Shown here: positions 25,761-34,477 of the stretch, piece by piece
Position numbering within the stretch: position 1 is the stretch's first letter
Layout: every line of letters begins with the position of its first letter
DNA from: CAILZL01 sp035548495
GTDB taxonomy: Bacteria; Pseudomonadota; Gammaproteobacteria; Steroidobacterales; Steroidobacteraceae
Length of the DNA stretch: 64,000 nt
Direction: 5' to 3'
Assembly (NCBI GenBank): GCA_035548495.1
Contig: DASZSV010000084.1
Span: 36,277-100,276, forward strand
Made by a program: the position numbers and the translations under genes
Notes under the pieces: generated by a model
What the model saw: only the letters and a program-made list of their open reading frames with translations
The model's database searches: none
What the model was told of the DNA's origin: nothing

Positions 25761-26738
25761 TCAACCCGTTGCAGGCTTGCTGGCCGGCGTACTGAAGCTG
25801 ATACGCTGCACACCCTGTGTTCTTGCATTGCGCAGGGCCACCAGTGCACGCGCGATGAACTGCGCAGAAGTGGCGCGTTGCCCGGGCACTTCAGAAACAA
25901 TGCCCGCGCTGACGGTGACAAAGCGGCTGCCAGGTGAGCGTGGATGATGAATGGCCAGATCGCGTACACGTGACAGCACCATATCGGCCATGCGTTCGGC
26001 TTGCGCGGGATCAACACTCATGCTGGCGACAATGATCTCAGCTTCTTCCCAGCGTGCACACAAATCGGTGCTGCGACGGAAGCACGCGGCAATGGTGCGT
26101 GCAATTCTGCGAAACATCTGTTCGGCACCCTGTTCATCAAACACTTCGCGATACGCAGCAGCCTGATCAATGCCAAACAGGAACACAGTGTGAGGTTTGG
26201 CTTCGCGCTGCGTCAATGCAAAATCACGGCGCAGCAAGTCTTCAAAATACGAGCGGCGCAGCAAGCCGGTGATCTTGTCGTCACGCACATAGGCCAGCAT
26301 GCGCTGTGTATTGAGCATGGGATCGGCCGGTACATCGTGCAGTGTTGCCGGTTGATTGCTGAAACCCACACGATGAAAGCTGGCAAAGTGCGTCAACCTG
26401 CCTTCCTGATTGCGGATGGGCACGAGGTGCATTTCATTGACAAATGGTGTGCCATCCTTGCGATAGTTGCGCAATGTCACATGACAGGCATTGCCTTCGC
26501 GCAGCGCACCACGCACCACGCTCAATGCTTCCTGTTCGTTTTCGCTTTGCTGAAGAAAACTCAAGTTGCGGCCACGCAACTCGGCGGCAGAATAGCCACA
26601 CAGTTGTTCAAAAGCATGATTGGCATACACGACAGGCCAGCGCCGGTCGATGGCATCGCACACCACAATGCCTTCCGGTGACGCATCAATCAGTGTTTGT
26701 AAAACCTGCCAATCTAGCGACACGATCAACTCCGTCAT
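25761..26738 (-). CDS. PAS (LOV-like) and degenerate GGDEF domain protein
   Basis: This 325-residue cytoplasmic protein has an N-terminal PAS domain (about 10-125). It carries the LOV-like sequence YSAAELRGRNLSFLQQSEN, but Leu-Ser replaces the photoactive Asn-Cys of true LOV domains, so no flavin-cysteinyl photocycle is expected. A diguanylate-cyclase-fold domain follows (about 155-320, FLFGIDQAAAYREVFDEQGAEQMFRRIA). The active-site loop is RWEEAEIIV where active enzymes have RYGGDEF, so cyclase activity is unlikely; it may bind GTP or c-di-GMP or act in protein contacts. The ATG at 26738 starts the domain directly. The Fic remnant lies immediately downstream. Confidence 0.88.
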   Translation of the reverse strand: MTELIVSLDWQVLQTLIDASPEGIVVCDAIDRRWPVVYANHAFEQLCGYSAAELRGRNLSFLQQSENEQEALSVVRGALREGNACHVTLRNYRKDGTPFVNEMHLVPIRNQEGRLTHFASFHRVGFSNQPATLHDVPADPMLNTQRMLAYVRDDKITGLLRRSYFEDLLRRDFALTQREAKPHTVFLFGIDQAAAYREVFDEQGAEQMFRRIARTIAACFRRSTDLCARWEEAEIIVASMSVDPAQAERMADMVLSRVRDLAIHHPRSPGSRFVTVSAGIVSEVPGQRATSAQFIARALVALRNARTQGVQRISFSTPASKPATG

Positions 26739-26826
26739 TATTTTTTTTGGAAGAGTACGCCTGTTTAGGCGAGATTGCACCAAGTTCGTTTTGGAAAACA
26801 GCCGGGGATTTACTGCTCTTTTCAAC

Positions 26827-26890
26827 CTCTCCCTGTGTTCTCTCCCTGTGTTCTCTCCATGTGTTCCTGCCCCATCAAGGGCGAGGAACA
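26827..26890. repeat. 13-base tandem repeat (x3) in a degenerate intergenic repeat
   Basis: CTCTCCCTGTGTT is repeated at 26827-26839 and 26840-26852, then CTCTCCATGTGTT at 26853-26865, followed by CATCAAGGGCGAGG. The block resembles the CCCTCTCCCT...GGGCGAGGGG repeats elsewhere in the window with its middle expanded. It lies between nagZ and the PAS-GGDEF gene. Confidence 0.65.
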
Positions 26891-26972
26891 TAAGCGGATG
26901 CTACGCGTGTCTGTGCACACATGACATTATGCAATTTATTCGCGATTTATCCTGCTTTTACGATGCGAGCAC

Positions 26973-28001
26973 TCATCCCTGCAAGCTGAGCAACGACTGC
27001 ATTACTGCATTGGCATGCTGCCATTGCGCAGACGAAAACAATGCCGATTCATCAATGGCGGTGACACCACGAATACCGGCAAGCCGCACCTGACTGGCGG
27101 GATCGGGTTGCAGACTCAGCTCGTTGAAAGTCTGAATCACTGCATCATGCCGGTGGCAGATCAACACCATGTCACATCCCGCGGACAAGGCGCGTGATAC
27201 CCGTTGCGGCATGGTACCGATGATGCTGGCGCCTTCCATGGTCAGATCGTCCGAGAACACCGCCCCTTTGAAACGCAATCGGTTGCGCAGTTCATCCTTC
27301 AGCCAGCGCCGGGAAAATGTTGCAGGCACATCATCCACCTGATCAAACACCACGTGTGCGGACATGACACCGCCCAGACCATTCTCAATCAGGCGTGCAT
27401 AGGGATGCATGTCATTGCTGATGTCGGCATAACGCCGATGATCCACCGGCATGGTCACATGCGAATCGGCCACCACCGCACCGTGTCCGGGAAAATGTTT
27501 TGCCACGGCATGCATGCCGGCATCGCGCATGCCATGCATTAACGCCACTGCAAGCTCGGCCACCACGCGCGCGTCATGATGTAGTGCACGATCGCCAATC
27601 ACGCTGCTTGCACCATAATCAAGATCAACCACCGGACCCAGACTGAGATCGATGTTGACCGCACGCAATTCCGCGGCAAGCAGCCAGCCGGTCTGTCGCG
27701 CGAGCTGCAAACCATGTGCGGCATTCTGGTCGTAAGCACGGCCCAACACACGCATCGGTGGAATCTGGGTGAAATCATGACGGAAACGTTGCACGCGTCC
27801 GCCTTCGTAATCGACCGCCACCAGCAGCGGCGGAGAACGCAGTGCGCGCACTTCATTCACCAGTTGCCTGATCTGTTCACGGCTTTCGAAATTCTTGGTG
27901 AAAAGAATGACGCCACCCACCAGCGGGTGCTTCAACAACTCACGCTCTTCCGGCAGCAATTGCTTGCCGAGCAGATCAATCATCAATGGACCGAGTGTCA
28001 T
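26973..28001 (-). CDS. nagZ: Beta-N-acetylhexosaminidase, peptidoglycan recycling
   Basis: This 342-residue glycoside hydrolase family 3 enzyme removes N-acetylglucosamine from anhydro-muropeptides in the cytoplasm. The family signature KHFPGHGAVVADSH carries the catalytic His and Asp pair, and the nucleophile is the Asp of FSDDLTMEGA. SLGPVVDL (the Asp substrate contact) is also present. The length matches NagZ (about 340). The ATG at 28001 gives MTLGPLMIDLLG, the usual start. It lies downstream of rlmD with a 375-base repeat-bearing spacer. Confidence 0.95.
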   Translation of the reverse strand: MTLGPLMIDLLGKQLLPEERELLKHPLVGGVILFTKNFESREQIRQLVNEVRALRSPPLLVAVDYEGGRVQRFRHDFTQIPPMRVLGRAYDQNAAHGLQLARQTGWLLAAELRAVNIDLSLGPVVDLDYGASSVIGDRALHHDARVVAELAVALMHGMRDAGMHAVAKHFPGHGAVVADSHVTMPVDHRRYADISNDMHPYARLIENGLGGVMSAHVVFDQVDDVPATFSRRWLKDELRNRLRFKGAVFSDDLTMEGASIIGTMPQRVSRALSAGCDMVLICHRHDAVIQTFNELSLQPDPASQVRLAGIRGVTAIDESALFSSAQWQHANAVMQSLLSLQG

Positions 28002-28376
28002 GATTCATCTCAGTTGAAAATTACCAACCCCTCACCCCTGTCCCCTCTCCCTCAGGGGGCGAGGGGGCCAAAATCAGTCTCATCATATATTGCACAAATC
28101 ACAGCTCGATACGTGGATGTTTTCAGCAAGAGGATACAGCATTGGCACTGAACAGACTTACACGTTCCGGTCAACTCTTCCCATGGCCGCGTCTTACACA
28201 AGGAAACCAAAGATCAACATGCACTTCGCTGGAGTCACAAAGTAAATCATGAACGTTTCCAACAAGGCAATACAGCAAGATTGCCGATCACGTTTAAACA
28301 TTCAGGTGAATCGTTCCCCTCGCCCCCTGAGGGAGAGGGGACAGGGGTGAGGGGTATCTTTAACAAGCACCAACCA
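28002..28376. other. Intergenic region bounded by a perfect inverted repeat pair
   Basis: These 375 bases lie between rlmD and nagZ. They contain two 39-base identical repeats in opposite orientation (28028-28066 and 28316-28354) around 249 bases with no convincing gene. It should also include any nagZ promoter. Confidence 0.6.
28028..28354. repeat. Perfect 39-base inverted repeats flanking 249 bases
   Basis: Bases 28028-28066 (starting CCCCTCACCCCTG) are the exact reverse complement of 28316-28354. The same sequence with a few changes occurs at 14666-14704, and a core at 29731-29754. Each copy is itself partly palindromic. Perfect identity between the two arms suggests recent copying, gene conversion or co-mobilisation of the pair. 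Confidence 0.8.
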
Positions 28377-29705
28377 TCACTGCTTCTCAAACACCGCCAT
28401 CGACTCCACATGTGCGGTATGTGGAAACATGTCCAGCACACCGGCGGATAATAATTTATATCCAAGTTCATTCACCAGAATGCCCGTATCGCGGGCCAGC
28501 GTACCGGGATGACAGGAAATATACACAATGCGCTGCGCACCCATGCGCGGCAGCATGGGCAGTATCTCGCGCGCACCCGCGCGCGGCGGATCGAGCAATA
28601 CCTTGTTGAACTTGCGGCGCGTCCACGGCACCTGTTGCTGATCTTCGAACAGATTGCCAACGATGAATTCGACGTTGCGCAATCCGTTACGTATCGCATT
28701 GGCTTTGGCGCGCGTCACCAGCGAGGCTTCGCCTTCGACACCCAGCACAGATCGCGCCTGCTTCGCCAGCGGCAAGGAAAAATTACCGATGCCGCAAAAT
28801 AGATCGGCGACATGATCGTCACCGCCCACGTTCAACAACTCCAGCGCCTTGCCAATCATCAGTTGATTCAATTCGCCATTCACCTGAATGAAATCATTGG
28901 GTAGAAATTCATACTCCAGATTGAACTGTAGCAATCGATACAACAACGGTTGCACTGTCTGTGGCGTTAACGGCGTGATGGAGTCGTAACCTTCGCGTTG
29001 CAGGTAGATTTGCACTTGATGCTGTGATTGAAACTGTTTCAGCAATTCCAGATCATGCTCAGTCAAATCATTCAAAATGCGAATGACCAATGCAGTGATA
29101 TTATCAGCCACTGCGCATTCCACCTGCGGCACGCGATCAGGCACACTGAGCTGACCGAGCATGATGCTCAGCGGCTCAATCAAGGTATCCAGCGGTTCAT
29201 GCAATACCACGCAACGCTGCAGATCAGCGAGCTTGCTGCCGCTACGTTCGCGAAAGCCCACCAGCGTGCGTTCTTTCTGGAACACGTAGCGCGCGCCCAA
29301 GCGTGCACGACGGCGATAGTTCCACACTCTTGCCTGCAATGGCGGCAACACCTGCGGTACTTCCACCTTGCCAATGCGTGCCATGTTCTCCAGTAGTTGA
29401 TTCTGCTTGAACCGCAACTGCTTTGATGAGTCCAGATGCTGCTCGACACAGCCACCACACAACTTGTAATGCAGGCACCTGGGTTCGACGCGATCCGGCG
29501 ACGGCTTGATCACCTCGTTCAGTACGGCCTCCTGCACTCCCTTGCGATGTCTCAGCAATTGCACCGTGACAGTTTCACCCGGCAATACACCATCAATGAA
29601 TACCGCACGACCGTTGTGTCTGGCGATGCCCTGCCCTTCATGAGAAAGGTCCACGACTTCCAGTGTGATTACTTCGTTGCTTTTGGGTTTTAAGTGTCGT
29701 GCCAT
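28377..29705 (-). CDS. rlmD: 23S rRNA m5U1939 methyltransferase
   Basis: This 442-residue SAM-dependent RNA methyltransferase has an N-terminal TRAM/OB domain (about 10-70), an iron-sulfur cluster motif CLHYKLCGGC (cysteines in a C-x5-C-x2-C pattern, with a fourth nearby), and a Rossmann domain with VADLFCGIGNFSLPLA. The catalytic Cys and surrounding motif are YISCHPGTLARD; LLDPPRAGA is the motif preceding it. The length fits RlmD/RumA (about 435). The ATG at 29705 gives MARHLKPKSNEV. The longer frame would read through a genomic repeat. Confidence 0.95.
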   Translation of the reverse strand: MARHLKPKSNEVITLEVVDLSHEGQGIARHNGRAVFIDGVLPGETVTVQLLRHRKGVQEAVLNEVIKPSPDRVEPRCLHYKLCGGCVEQHLDSSKQLRFKQNQLLENMARIGKVEVPQVLPPLQARVWNYRRRARLGARYVFQKERTLVGFRERSGSKLADLQRCVVLHEPLDTLIEPLSIMLGQLSVPDRVPQVECAVADNITALVIRILNDLTEHDLELLKQFQSQHQVQIYLQREGYDSITPLTPQTVQPLLYRLLQFNLEYEFLPNDFIQVNGELNQLMIGKALELLNVGGDDHVADLFCGIGNFSLPLAKQARSVLGVEGEASLVTRAKANAIRNGLRNVEFIVGNLFEDQQQVPWTRRKFNKVLLDPPRAGAREILPMLPRMGAQRIVYISCHPGTLARDTGILVNELGYKLLSAGVLDMFPHTAHVESMAVFEKQ

Positions 29706-29730
29706 CAATTGGAACCTGTTCTCTATATTT

Positions 29731-29754
29731 CCCTCTCCCCTTGAGGGAGAGGGG
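29731..29754. repeat. Short palindromic repeat, CCCTCTCCC type
   Basis: CCCTCTCCCCTTGAGGGAGAGGGG is a hairpin-forming core of the 39-base repeat family. It lies between the exonuclease stop (29765) and the rlmD start (29705), so a hairpin would form in the leader of rlmD. Confidence 0.65.
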
Positions 29755-29764
29755 AAGATGAGTA

Positions 29765-30544
29765 TCAAATCTGTACTTCCGGCCAAGCCGCGACAAATTC
29801 CCTGAAGTGCGGTTTGTCATGATGCAGAAGATAGTCGCGTACCAGTTGATTCTCGGCGAGATACTCTTCGCGTGACAAACGGCCGCGCATCAATTCAAAA
29901 CGAAGATAGACGAGAAAAGTATTCAGCACATCGGTCTCGCAGTAATTGCGAATATGTTCGATGCCGCCTTCCAGCCAGCTATCCCATACCTTGTCGCCAC
30001 TCATGCCCAGCTTGCCAGGCAAATTGAGCAACATGGCCACGTTCTGCAAGCTGGCGCGGCCGCGACCCTGGTAGCCGGACATCACATCCATCACATCAAT
30101 GTGCCGCCAGTGAAACCGATTGAGATAGTTGTTCCAGCGGAACGATTGATCTTCATCACCCACTTCCCAGTAACGTGGTGCGGCAATGCCATGACGCAAC
30201 GCGCGATAGTGCAGCACAGGCAGATCAAAACCACTGCCATTCCACGACACGAGGTCGGGCGTGTATTTCTCGATGCCATCAAAGAAGCGTTGAATGATTT
30301 CCGCTTCCGGAGCATCGGGTTCACCCAGTGACCACACCTTGAACGTATCGCGGGTACGCAATCCGACGGAAATTGCCACCACCCGTTGTTGTTCCAGACT
30401 TAAGAATTCGCTGCCAGTTTCTTCGCGACGCTTGGTTTGCATCACATAGCCAACTTGCTTGTCGGTGAGATCATGCAAGTCATAAATACGGCGACCCAAC
30501 TCAACATCGGGAATGGTTTCAATATCGAAGGAAAATACGTGCAT
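29765..30544 (-). CDS. 3'-5' exonuclease, DNA polymerase B exonuclease-like
   Basis: This 259-residue predicted DEDD-type exonuclease matches the PolB-exo2 family. The metal-binding motif I is FSFDIETIPD (Asp and Glu), the second motif lies in LVSWNGSGFDLPVL and the last in IRNYCETDVLNTFLVY. The first 60 residues follow the family pattern with GYVMQTKRRE. The polymerase domain is absent; these proteins are standalone. The substrate is unknown. It follows acpS by eight bases and leads into rlmD. Confidence 0.9.
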   Translation of the reverse strand: MHVFSFDIETIPDVELGRRIYDLHDLTDKQVGYVMQTKRREETGSEFLSLEQQRVVAISVGLRTRDTFKVWSLGEPDAPEAEIIQRFFDGIEKYTPDLVSWNGSGFDLPVLHYRALRHGIAAPRYWEVGDEDQSFRWNNYLNRFHWRHIDVMDVMSGYQGRGRASLQNVAMLLNLPGKLGMSGDKVWDSWLEGGIEHIRNYCETDVLNTFLVYLRFELMRGRLSREEYLAENQLVRDYLLHHDKPHFREFVAAWPEVQI

Positions 30545-30552
30545 GTCACTCT

Positions 30553-30939
30553 CTATAAGGCTTTCTTCATCAACACCGCTACCGCCACAATCAGTCCTTC
30601 TTCATCGGTGAGTGTGAGATGACCTTCGCCGACACCAAACTGATCCGCCAGTGCGCGGCCGCGTTCGGACCAGATGATATCGGGCCTGCCCCACGCGTTG
30701 GGAACAAATCCGCAATCCTTGATCCACATGCCATGCGCAAAGCCGGTACCCAACGCCTTGACGATGGCCTCTTTCGCGGCAAACCGCATGGCCAGAAAGC
30801 GCACCGGACGCTTGTTGTCGCGGAACAATGCCAGCTCCTGCGGCAACAGCAAATGATTGATCAACCGATCGCCGTGTCGCTCGTACACTTTTTCCATGCG
30901 CTCCATTTTCACCAGATCGGTACCAATGCCGAAGATCAC
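30553..30939 (-). CDS. acpS: Holo-[acyl-carrier-protein] synthase
   Basis: This 128-residue phosphopantetheinyl transferase activates acyl carrier protein for fatty acid synthesis. The start MIFGIGTDLVKMERM has the metal-binding Asp, and RFAAKEAIVKALGTG carries the conserved Glu and Lys of the family. The length is typical (about 125). It is the last gene of the rnc-era-recO-pdxJ-acpS order, and 154 bases with two palindromic repeats separate it from pdxJ. Confidence 0.96.
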   Translation of the reverse strand: MIFGIGTDLVKMERMEKVYERHGDRLINHLLLPQELALFRDNKRPVRFLAMRFAAKEAIVKALGTGFAHGMWIKDCGFVPNAWGRPDIIWSERGRALADQFGVGEGHLTLTDEEGLIVAVAVLMKKAL

Positions 30940-30978
30940 AACATACCTCGCACTACGATGCAGGCAAACAATATTCTC

Positions 30979-31055
30979 GTCACCCCCGAGTAGGCGGGGG
31001 TCCAGTTAAATTTGCCTTCTTGTTTTACGTGATTCCCGCTTTCGCGGGAATGACC
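30979..31055. repeat. Two REP-like palindromes in the pdxJ-acpS spacer
   Basis: The first palindrome (30979-31004) has CACCCCCG and CGGGGGT arms; the second (31028-31055) has GATTCCCGC and GCGGGAATG arms. They are about 25 bases apart. The second matches the copy at 14558-14581. Together they would give a double hairpin in the transcript upstream of acpS. Confidence 0.75.
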
Positions 31056-31093
31056 AACCACGGGATTTTTTGAGGGCCGCATCTTTCTGCCCT

Positions 31094-31834
31094 TTAACTA
31101 CGAATTCCGTTTCGTGCTTCCACCATCAGACGCTTCATCTCGCGCACCGCATTCGACATGCCATCCAGCAAGGCGCGCGCCACAATGGCGTGACCGATGT
31201 TGAGTTCAACAATCTGTGGAATCGCGGCAACGGCCTGCACGTTGTGATAGCTGAGTCCATGCCCGGCATTCACGATCAGACCCAGTGATGCTGCATGCAT
31301 TGCTGCCTGTTGCAACCGAAGCAGTTCGCGCGTTTGCGCCGCACCGTGCGTATCGGCATAGGCGCCCGTGTGCAACTCGATTACCGGAGCGCCGAGTTTT
31401 GCTGCCGCATCCAATTGCCGCAGATCGGCATCGATGAAAATTGAGACACGCACACCGGCTGCAGCCAGTCGTGCACATGAATCTTTGATGTGATCAAAAT
31501 TGGCAAGCACATCCAGCCCGCCTTCCGTCGTCAGCTCGGCACGATTTTCCGGAACGAGACAGCAATCATGCGGCTTGATCTGTTCTGCAATGCTTACCAT
31601 TGCATCGGTACAGGCCATTTCCAGATTCATGCGGGTCTTGAGTGTCTCGCGCATGATGCGCACATCGCGGTCCTGGATATGACGGCGGTCTTCACGCAAG
31701 TGCACGGTAATGCTGTCGGCACCGGATTGTTCAGCAATCAATGCCGCATGCACGGGATCAGGATAAACAGCACCTCGTACCTGACGCAGTGTGGCCACGT
31801 GATCCACATTCACACCCAGATATATTGGATTCAT
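31094..31834 (-). CDS. pdxJ: Pyridoxine 5'-phosphate synthase
   Basis: This 246-residue TIM-barrel enzyme makes pyridoxine 5'-phosphate from 3-amino-2-oxopropyl phosphate and deoxyxylulose 5-phosphate. The family start LGVNVDHVATLRQVRG and HLREDRRHIQDRDV are clear, with the conserved catalytic residues in MNLEMA and the late GHGLSYHNV. The length is typical (about 243). The ATG at 31834 (MNPIYLGVN) is the family start. It lies downstream of recO, the standard gammaproteobacterial order. Confidence 0.96.
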   Translation of the reverse strand: MNPIYLGVNVDHVATLRQVRGAVYPDPVHAALIAEQSGADSITVHLREDRRHIQDRDVRIMRETLKTRMNLEMACTDAMVSIAEQIKPHDCCLVPENRAELTTEGGLDVLANFDHIKDSCARLAAAGVRVSIFIDADLRQLDAAAKLGAPVIELHTGAYADTHGAAQTRELLRLQQAAMHAASLGLIVNAGHGLSYHNVQAVAAIPQIVELNIGHAIVARALLDGMSNAVREMKRLMVEARNGIRS

Positions 31835-31959
31835 AAATTTATATTCACCAAATCGAAGTAGTAGCAATCATGCTATTGGCTTTACTGGAACGCCGCCAAA
31901 AACTGGAAGTATTCATGGCGTCGTTCAGTAAAGCTGACAGCGTCGTTGCTTGTCACTCA

Positions 31960-32691
31960 TCAATACTTTTTCATGTCGCTCATGATGACTCGGCTTTGCA
32001 AGGTACGTCCTTCCAGCACACGATCCAGTGCTGCACGCAACAGGTACCGCACTGCATGGCAATGCGCAGGATTACTTAAATCATCGCGTGCCAGCGCCAG
32101 CAACACCTCGCCATGATACACACCCTTGCCGGGATCTGCTTCTGCGTCAACTGACATCGCACCGGTTTCCAGACCGTATCGATAGCATTGCTCCTGGCGA
32201 ATGACGGCACCGCTCACCGCTTCGGTATCCAGCGACAAGCCAAAGCCCAGTGCATTCAACAACCGCTTCTCGAACAACCGCAGGACAACCAGTTGATCAG
32301 CACTCGACTTGAGTGCGGCAATGGTTTCTTCATAAAGAGAATAGATGCCGGGATGCGGGTCATGCTGATGCAACAGCTTGAGCAACAATTCATTGAGATA
32401 AAAACCGCTCATCAGGCGCGATGCATCCAGGTTGCGCGGTTCGCCTGTCAATTCCGCGCCCGTCAGTTGCCCTGCTTCACCGCGTCCTGACCACGACACC
32501 AGCAATGGCTGGAACGATTGCAACGCTGCGGCCCATCCGGATTTACTGCCACGCACGCCACGTGCAAATACCGTCAAGCGTCCGTGATCGCGCGTAAACA
32601 ATTCCACGATGCGGCTGGTGTCGCGGTAAGGGCGATGATGCAACACATAAGCGGGTTGCAATTGAATACGATGTGTTTGGGCACCGGACAT
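31960..32691 (-). CDS. recO: DNA repair protein RecO
   Basis: This 243-residue recombination mediator acts with RecR to load RecA in the RecF pathway. The N-terminal OB fold is seen in YVLHHRPYRDTSRIVELFTRDHGRL and GVRGSKS; a helical C-terminal domain follows. Few cysteines are present, in line with members that lack the zinc site. The length fits E. coli RecO (242). A perfect 30-base hairpin (32706-32785) separates it from era. Confidence 0.93.
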   Translation of the reverse strand: MSGAQTHRIQLQPAYVLHHRPYRDTSRIVELFTRDHGRLTVFARGVRGSKSGWAAALQSFQPLLVSWSGRGEAGQLTGAELTGEPRNLDASRLMSGFYLNELLLKLLHQHDPHPGIYSLYEETIAALKSSADQLVVLRLFEKRLLNALGFGLSLDTEAVSGAVIRQEQCYRYGLETGAMSVDAEADPGKGVYHGEVLLALARDDLSNPAHCHAVRYLLRAALDRVLEGRTLQSRVIMSDMKKY

Positions 32692-32705
32692 GACACAGAT
32701 ACATG

Positions 32706-32785
32706 GTAGGTTGGGCTGAGTCTGCGAAGCCCAACATGATCAGCAATAAATTCCAGTTGGGCTTCGCAGACTCAGCCCAACCTAC
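32706..32785. repeat. Perfect 30-base inverted repeat between era and recO
   Basis: Bases 32706-32735 (starting GTAGGTTGGGCTG) are the exact reverse complement of 32756-32785, with a 20-base loop. In RNA this gives a very stable stem just upstream of recO (start 32691). A related GTAGGCTGGGCGG / CCGCCCAGCCTAC pair lies at 58768-58830 after valS. Confidence 0.85.
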
Positions 32786-32798
32786 AAATCATTGCCGA

Positions 32799-33764
32799 CT
32801 ACGACGCATCATACCCAAACTGGCGCAGTGCCGCCTCGCTGTCAGACCAGTTTTCTTTCACCTTGACCCACAATTCAAGATGCACCGGCTTGCCCAACAG
32901 CTTCGATAATTCCAGCCGCGCCGAACGTCCAACATTCTTCAGTCCTTCACCTTTATCACCAATCACGATGGCCTTCTGTCCGGTGCGCTCCACCCAGATT
33001 ACCGCATTGATGACCAGCTTGCCGCTTTCTTCATCGAATTCATAACGTTCGATTTCCACCGTCAAGCCATAGGGCAATTCCTGTCGCAGTCGCCAGGTGA
33101 GCTTTTCGCGAATCACTTCAGCAGCAATAAACTGGTCGCTGCGATCCGTCACCTGATCTTCAGGAAAATGCGGTGGTGACAATGGCAGATGCTTTGCAAT
33201 CAACGCCGAAAGCTGGTCAAGGTTGATGCGCTTGCTGCCGGCAATGGGAACCACTTCAACAAAACCGGCCTTACCCGTGACTTCGGACATGAATGGCAAA
33301 AGACGCGACTTGGGATGCACCTTGTCCACTTTGTTGACGAGCAATATCAATGGATGTCCTGTCGCCTTGATGCTCTCCAGCACATGCTGATCTTCGTCGG
33401 TCCATGTCAGTGCTTCGATCACGAATACAATGACATCCGCATCTGCGAGCGATGCCTGCGCAGAGCGGTTCATGTAACGATTCATCATGCGTCGTCCGGT
33501 AATGTGAATGCCGGGTGTATCGACAAAGATGATTTGATGCTGCGGACGCGTGAGTATGCCGAGGATGCGATGACGTGTGGTTTGCGGCTTGGGCGATACA
33601 ATGCTGACCTTGCGCTTCAACAAGGCATTCAACAGCGTTGACTTGCCCACATTGGGACGGCCGACAATCGCGGCAAAACCGCAACGATGATCCGGATGAT
33701 GCGACACTTCACCGGCGTCATCATTCATTTCATGATCGTGTTCATCAGAGGGAAGGATGGTCAC
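32799..33764 (-). CDS. era: GTPase Era
   Basis: This essential GTPase of about 321 residues helps mature the 30S subunit by binding the 3' end of 16S rRNA. The G domain has GRPNVGKSTLLN (Walker A), the switch segment PQTTRHRILG, DTPGIH and NKVDKV. The C-terminal KH domain contains the RQELPYGLTVEIERYEF region and GDKGEGLKNVGRSARLELSK. The GTG at 33764 overlaps the rnc stop codon as GTGA, suggesting coupling; an ATG at 33728 and a GTG at 33776 are alternatives. The N-terminal extension before the G domain is acidic and longer than in E. coli. Confidence 0.95.
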   Translation of the reverse strand: MTILPSDEHDHEMNDDAGEVSHHPDHRCGFAAIVGRPNVGKSTLLNALLKRKVSIVSPKPQTTRHRILGILTRPQHQIIFVDTPGIHITGRRMMNRYMNRSAQASLADADVIVFVIEALTWTDEDQHVLESIKATGHPLILLVNKVDKVHPKSRLLPFMSEVTGKAGFVEVVPIAGSKRINLDQLSALIAKHLPLSPPHFPEDQVTDRSDQFIAAEVIREKLTWRLRQELPYGLTVEIERYEFDEESGKLVINAVIWVERTGQKAIVIGDKGEGLKNVGRSARLELSKLLGKPVHLELWVKVKENWSDSEAALRQFGYDAS

Positions 33765-34450
33765 TGCAAATTCCACAACGGTTTCAACTGTTCAAATGCC
33801 ACTTTGGCGGCTTCCTGTTCGGCGGCGCGGCGGCTGCCACCTTCACCGAAGGTCTTGATTGATAATGCGGGCACTTCACAGTGTACGCGGAAATGTTGCG
33901 CATGCGCTTCGCCAGTGATGGATTCAATGACATAGTCCGGCAGCGCAACGGCACGCGCCTGCAATGCTTCCTGCAAGCGCGTTTTTGGATCTTTCAATTG
34001 CGCAGCACTGGGCAGTTGCGCAAGACGCGGTGCGAACAATCGTTTGATTACTGCCGACACCGATTCAAAACCGCCATCCAGGTACATGGCGCCCAACAAC
34101 GCTTCCAGCGCATCAGCCAGTATGGACTTGCGGCGAAAGCCACCGGACTTCAATTCACCGGAACCCAGTTGCATGCGTTCACCCAGATTCAATTCGCCTG
34201 AGAGTGCCGCCAGCGATTCACCGCTCACCAGTGTTGCACGATACCGCGACAGTTCACCTTCCGGCGAATTGGGAAAATGACGATACAACAAGTCGGCGAC
34301 AACACAGTTGAGCACCGCATCACCGAGAAATTCCAGACGTTCGTTATGCTGACTGCCAGCACTGCGATGAGTCAATGCTGACTCGAAATATCGCATGTCA
34401 TTGCAACGATAGCCAAAAACATCCAGCAACCATTCCGGCAGGGTCTTCAA
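33761..34450 (-). CDS. rnc: Ribonuclease III
   Basis: This 229-residue double-strand-specific endoribonuclease processes rRNA precursors. The catalytic signature NERLEFLGDAVLN carries the conserved Glu and Asp, and a second acidic pair lies in ADALEALLGAMYLD. A double-stranded-RNA-binding domain occupies about residues 155-225 (DPKTRLQEALQ, GEGGSRRAAEQEAAKVAFEQL). No ATG lies upstream before an in-frame TAG, so the start appears to be TTG at 34450, a weak start that may limit expression. It overlaps era by four bases. Confidence 0.95.
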   Translation of the reverse strand: MKTLPEWLLDVFGYRCNDMRYFESALTHRSAGSQHNERLEFLGDAVLNCVVADLLYRHFPNSPEGELSRYRATLVSGESLAALSGELNLGERMQLGSGELKSGGFRRKSILADALEALLGAMYLDGGFESVSAVIKRLFAPRLAQLPSAAQLKDPKTRLQEALQARAVALPDYVIESITGEAHAQHFRVHCEVPALSIKTFGEGGSRRAAEQEAAKVAFEQLKPLWNLQ

Positions 34451-34477
34451 GTACTGATGCTCAAACTAAAATGGTTG

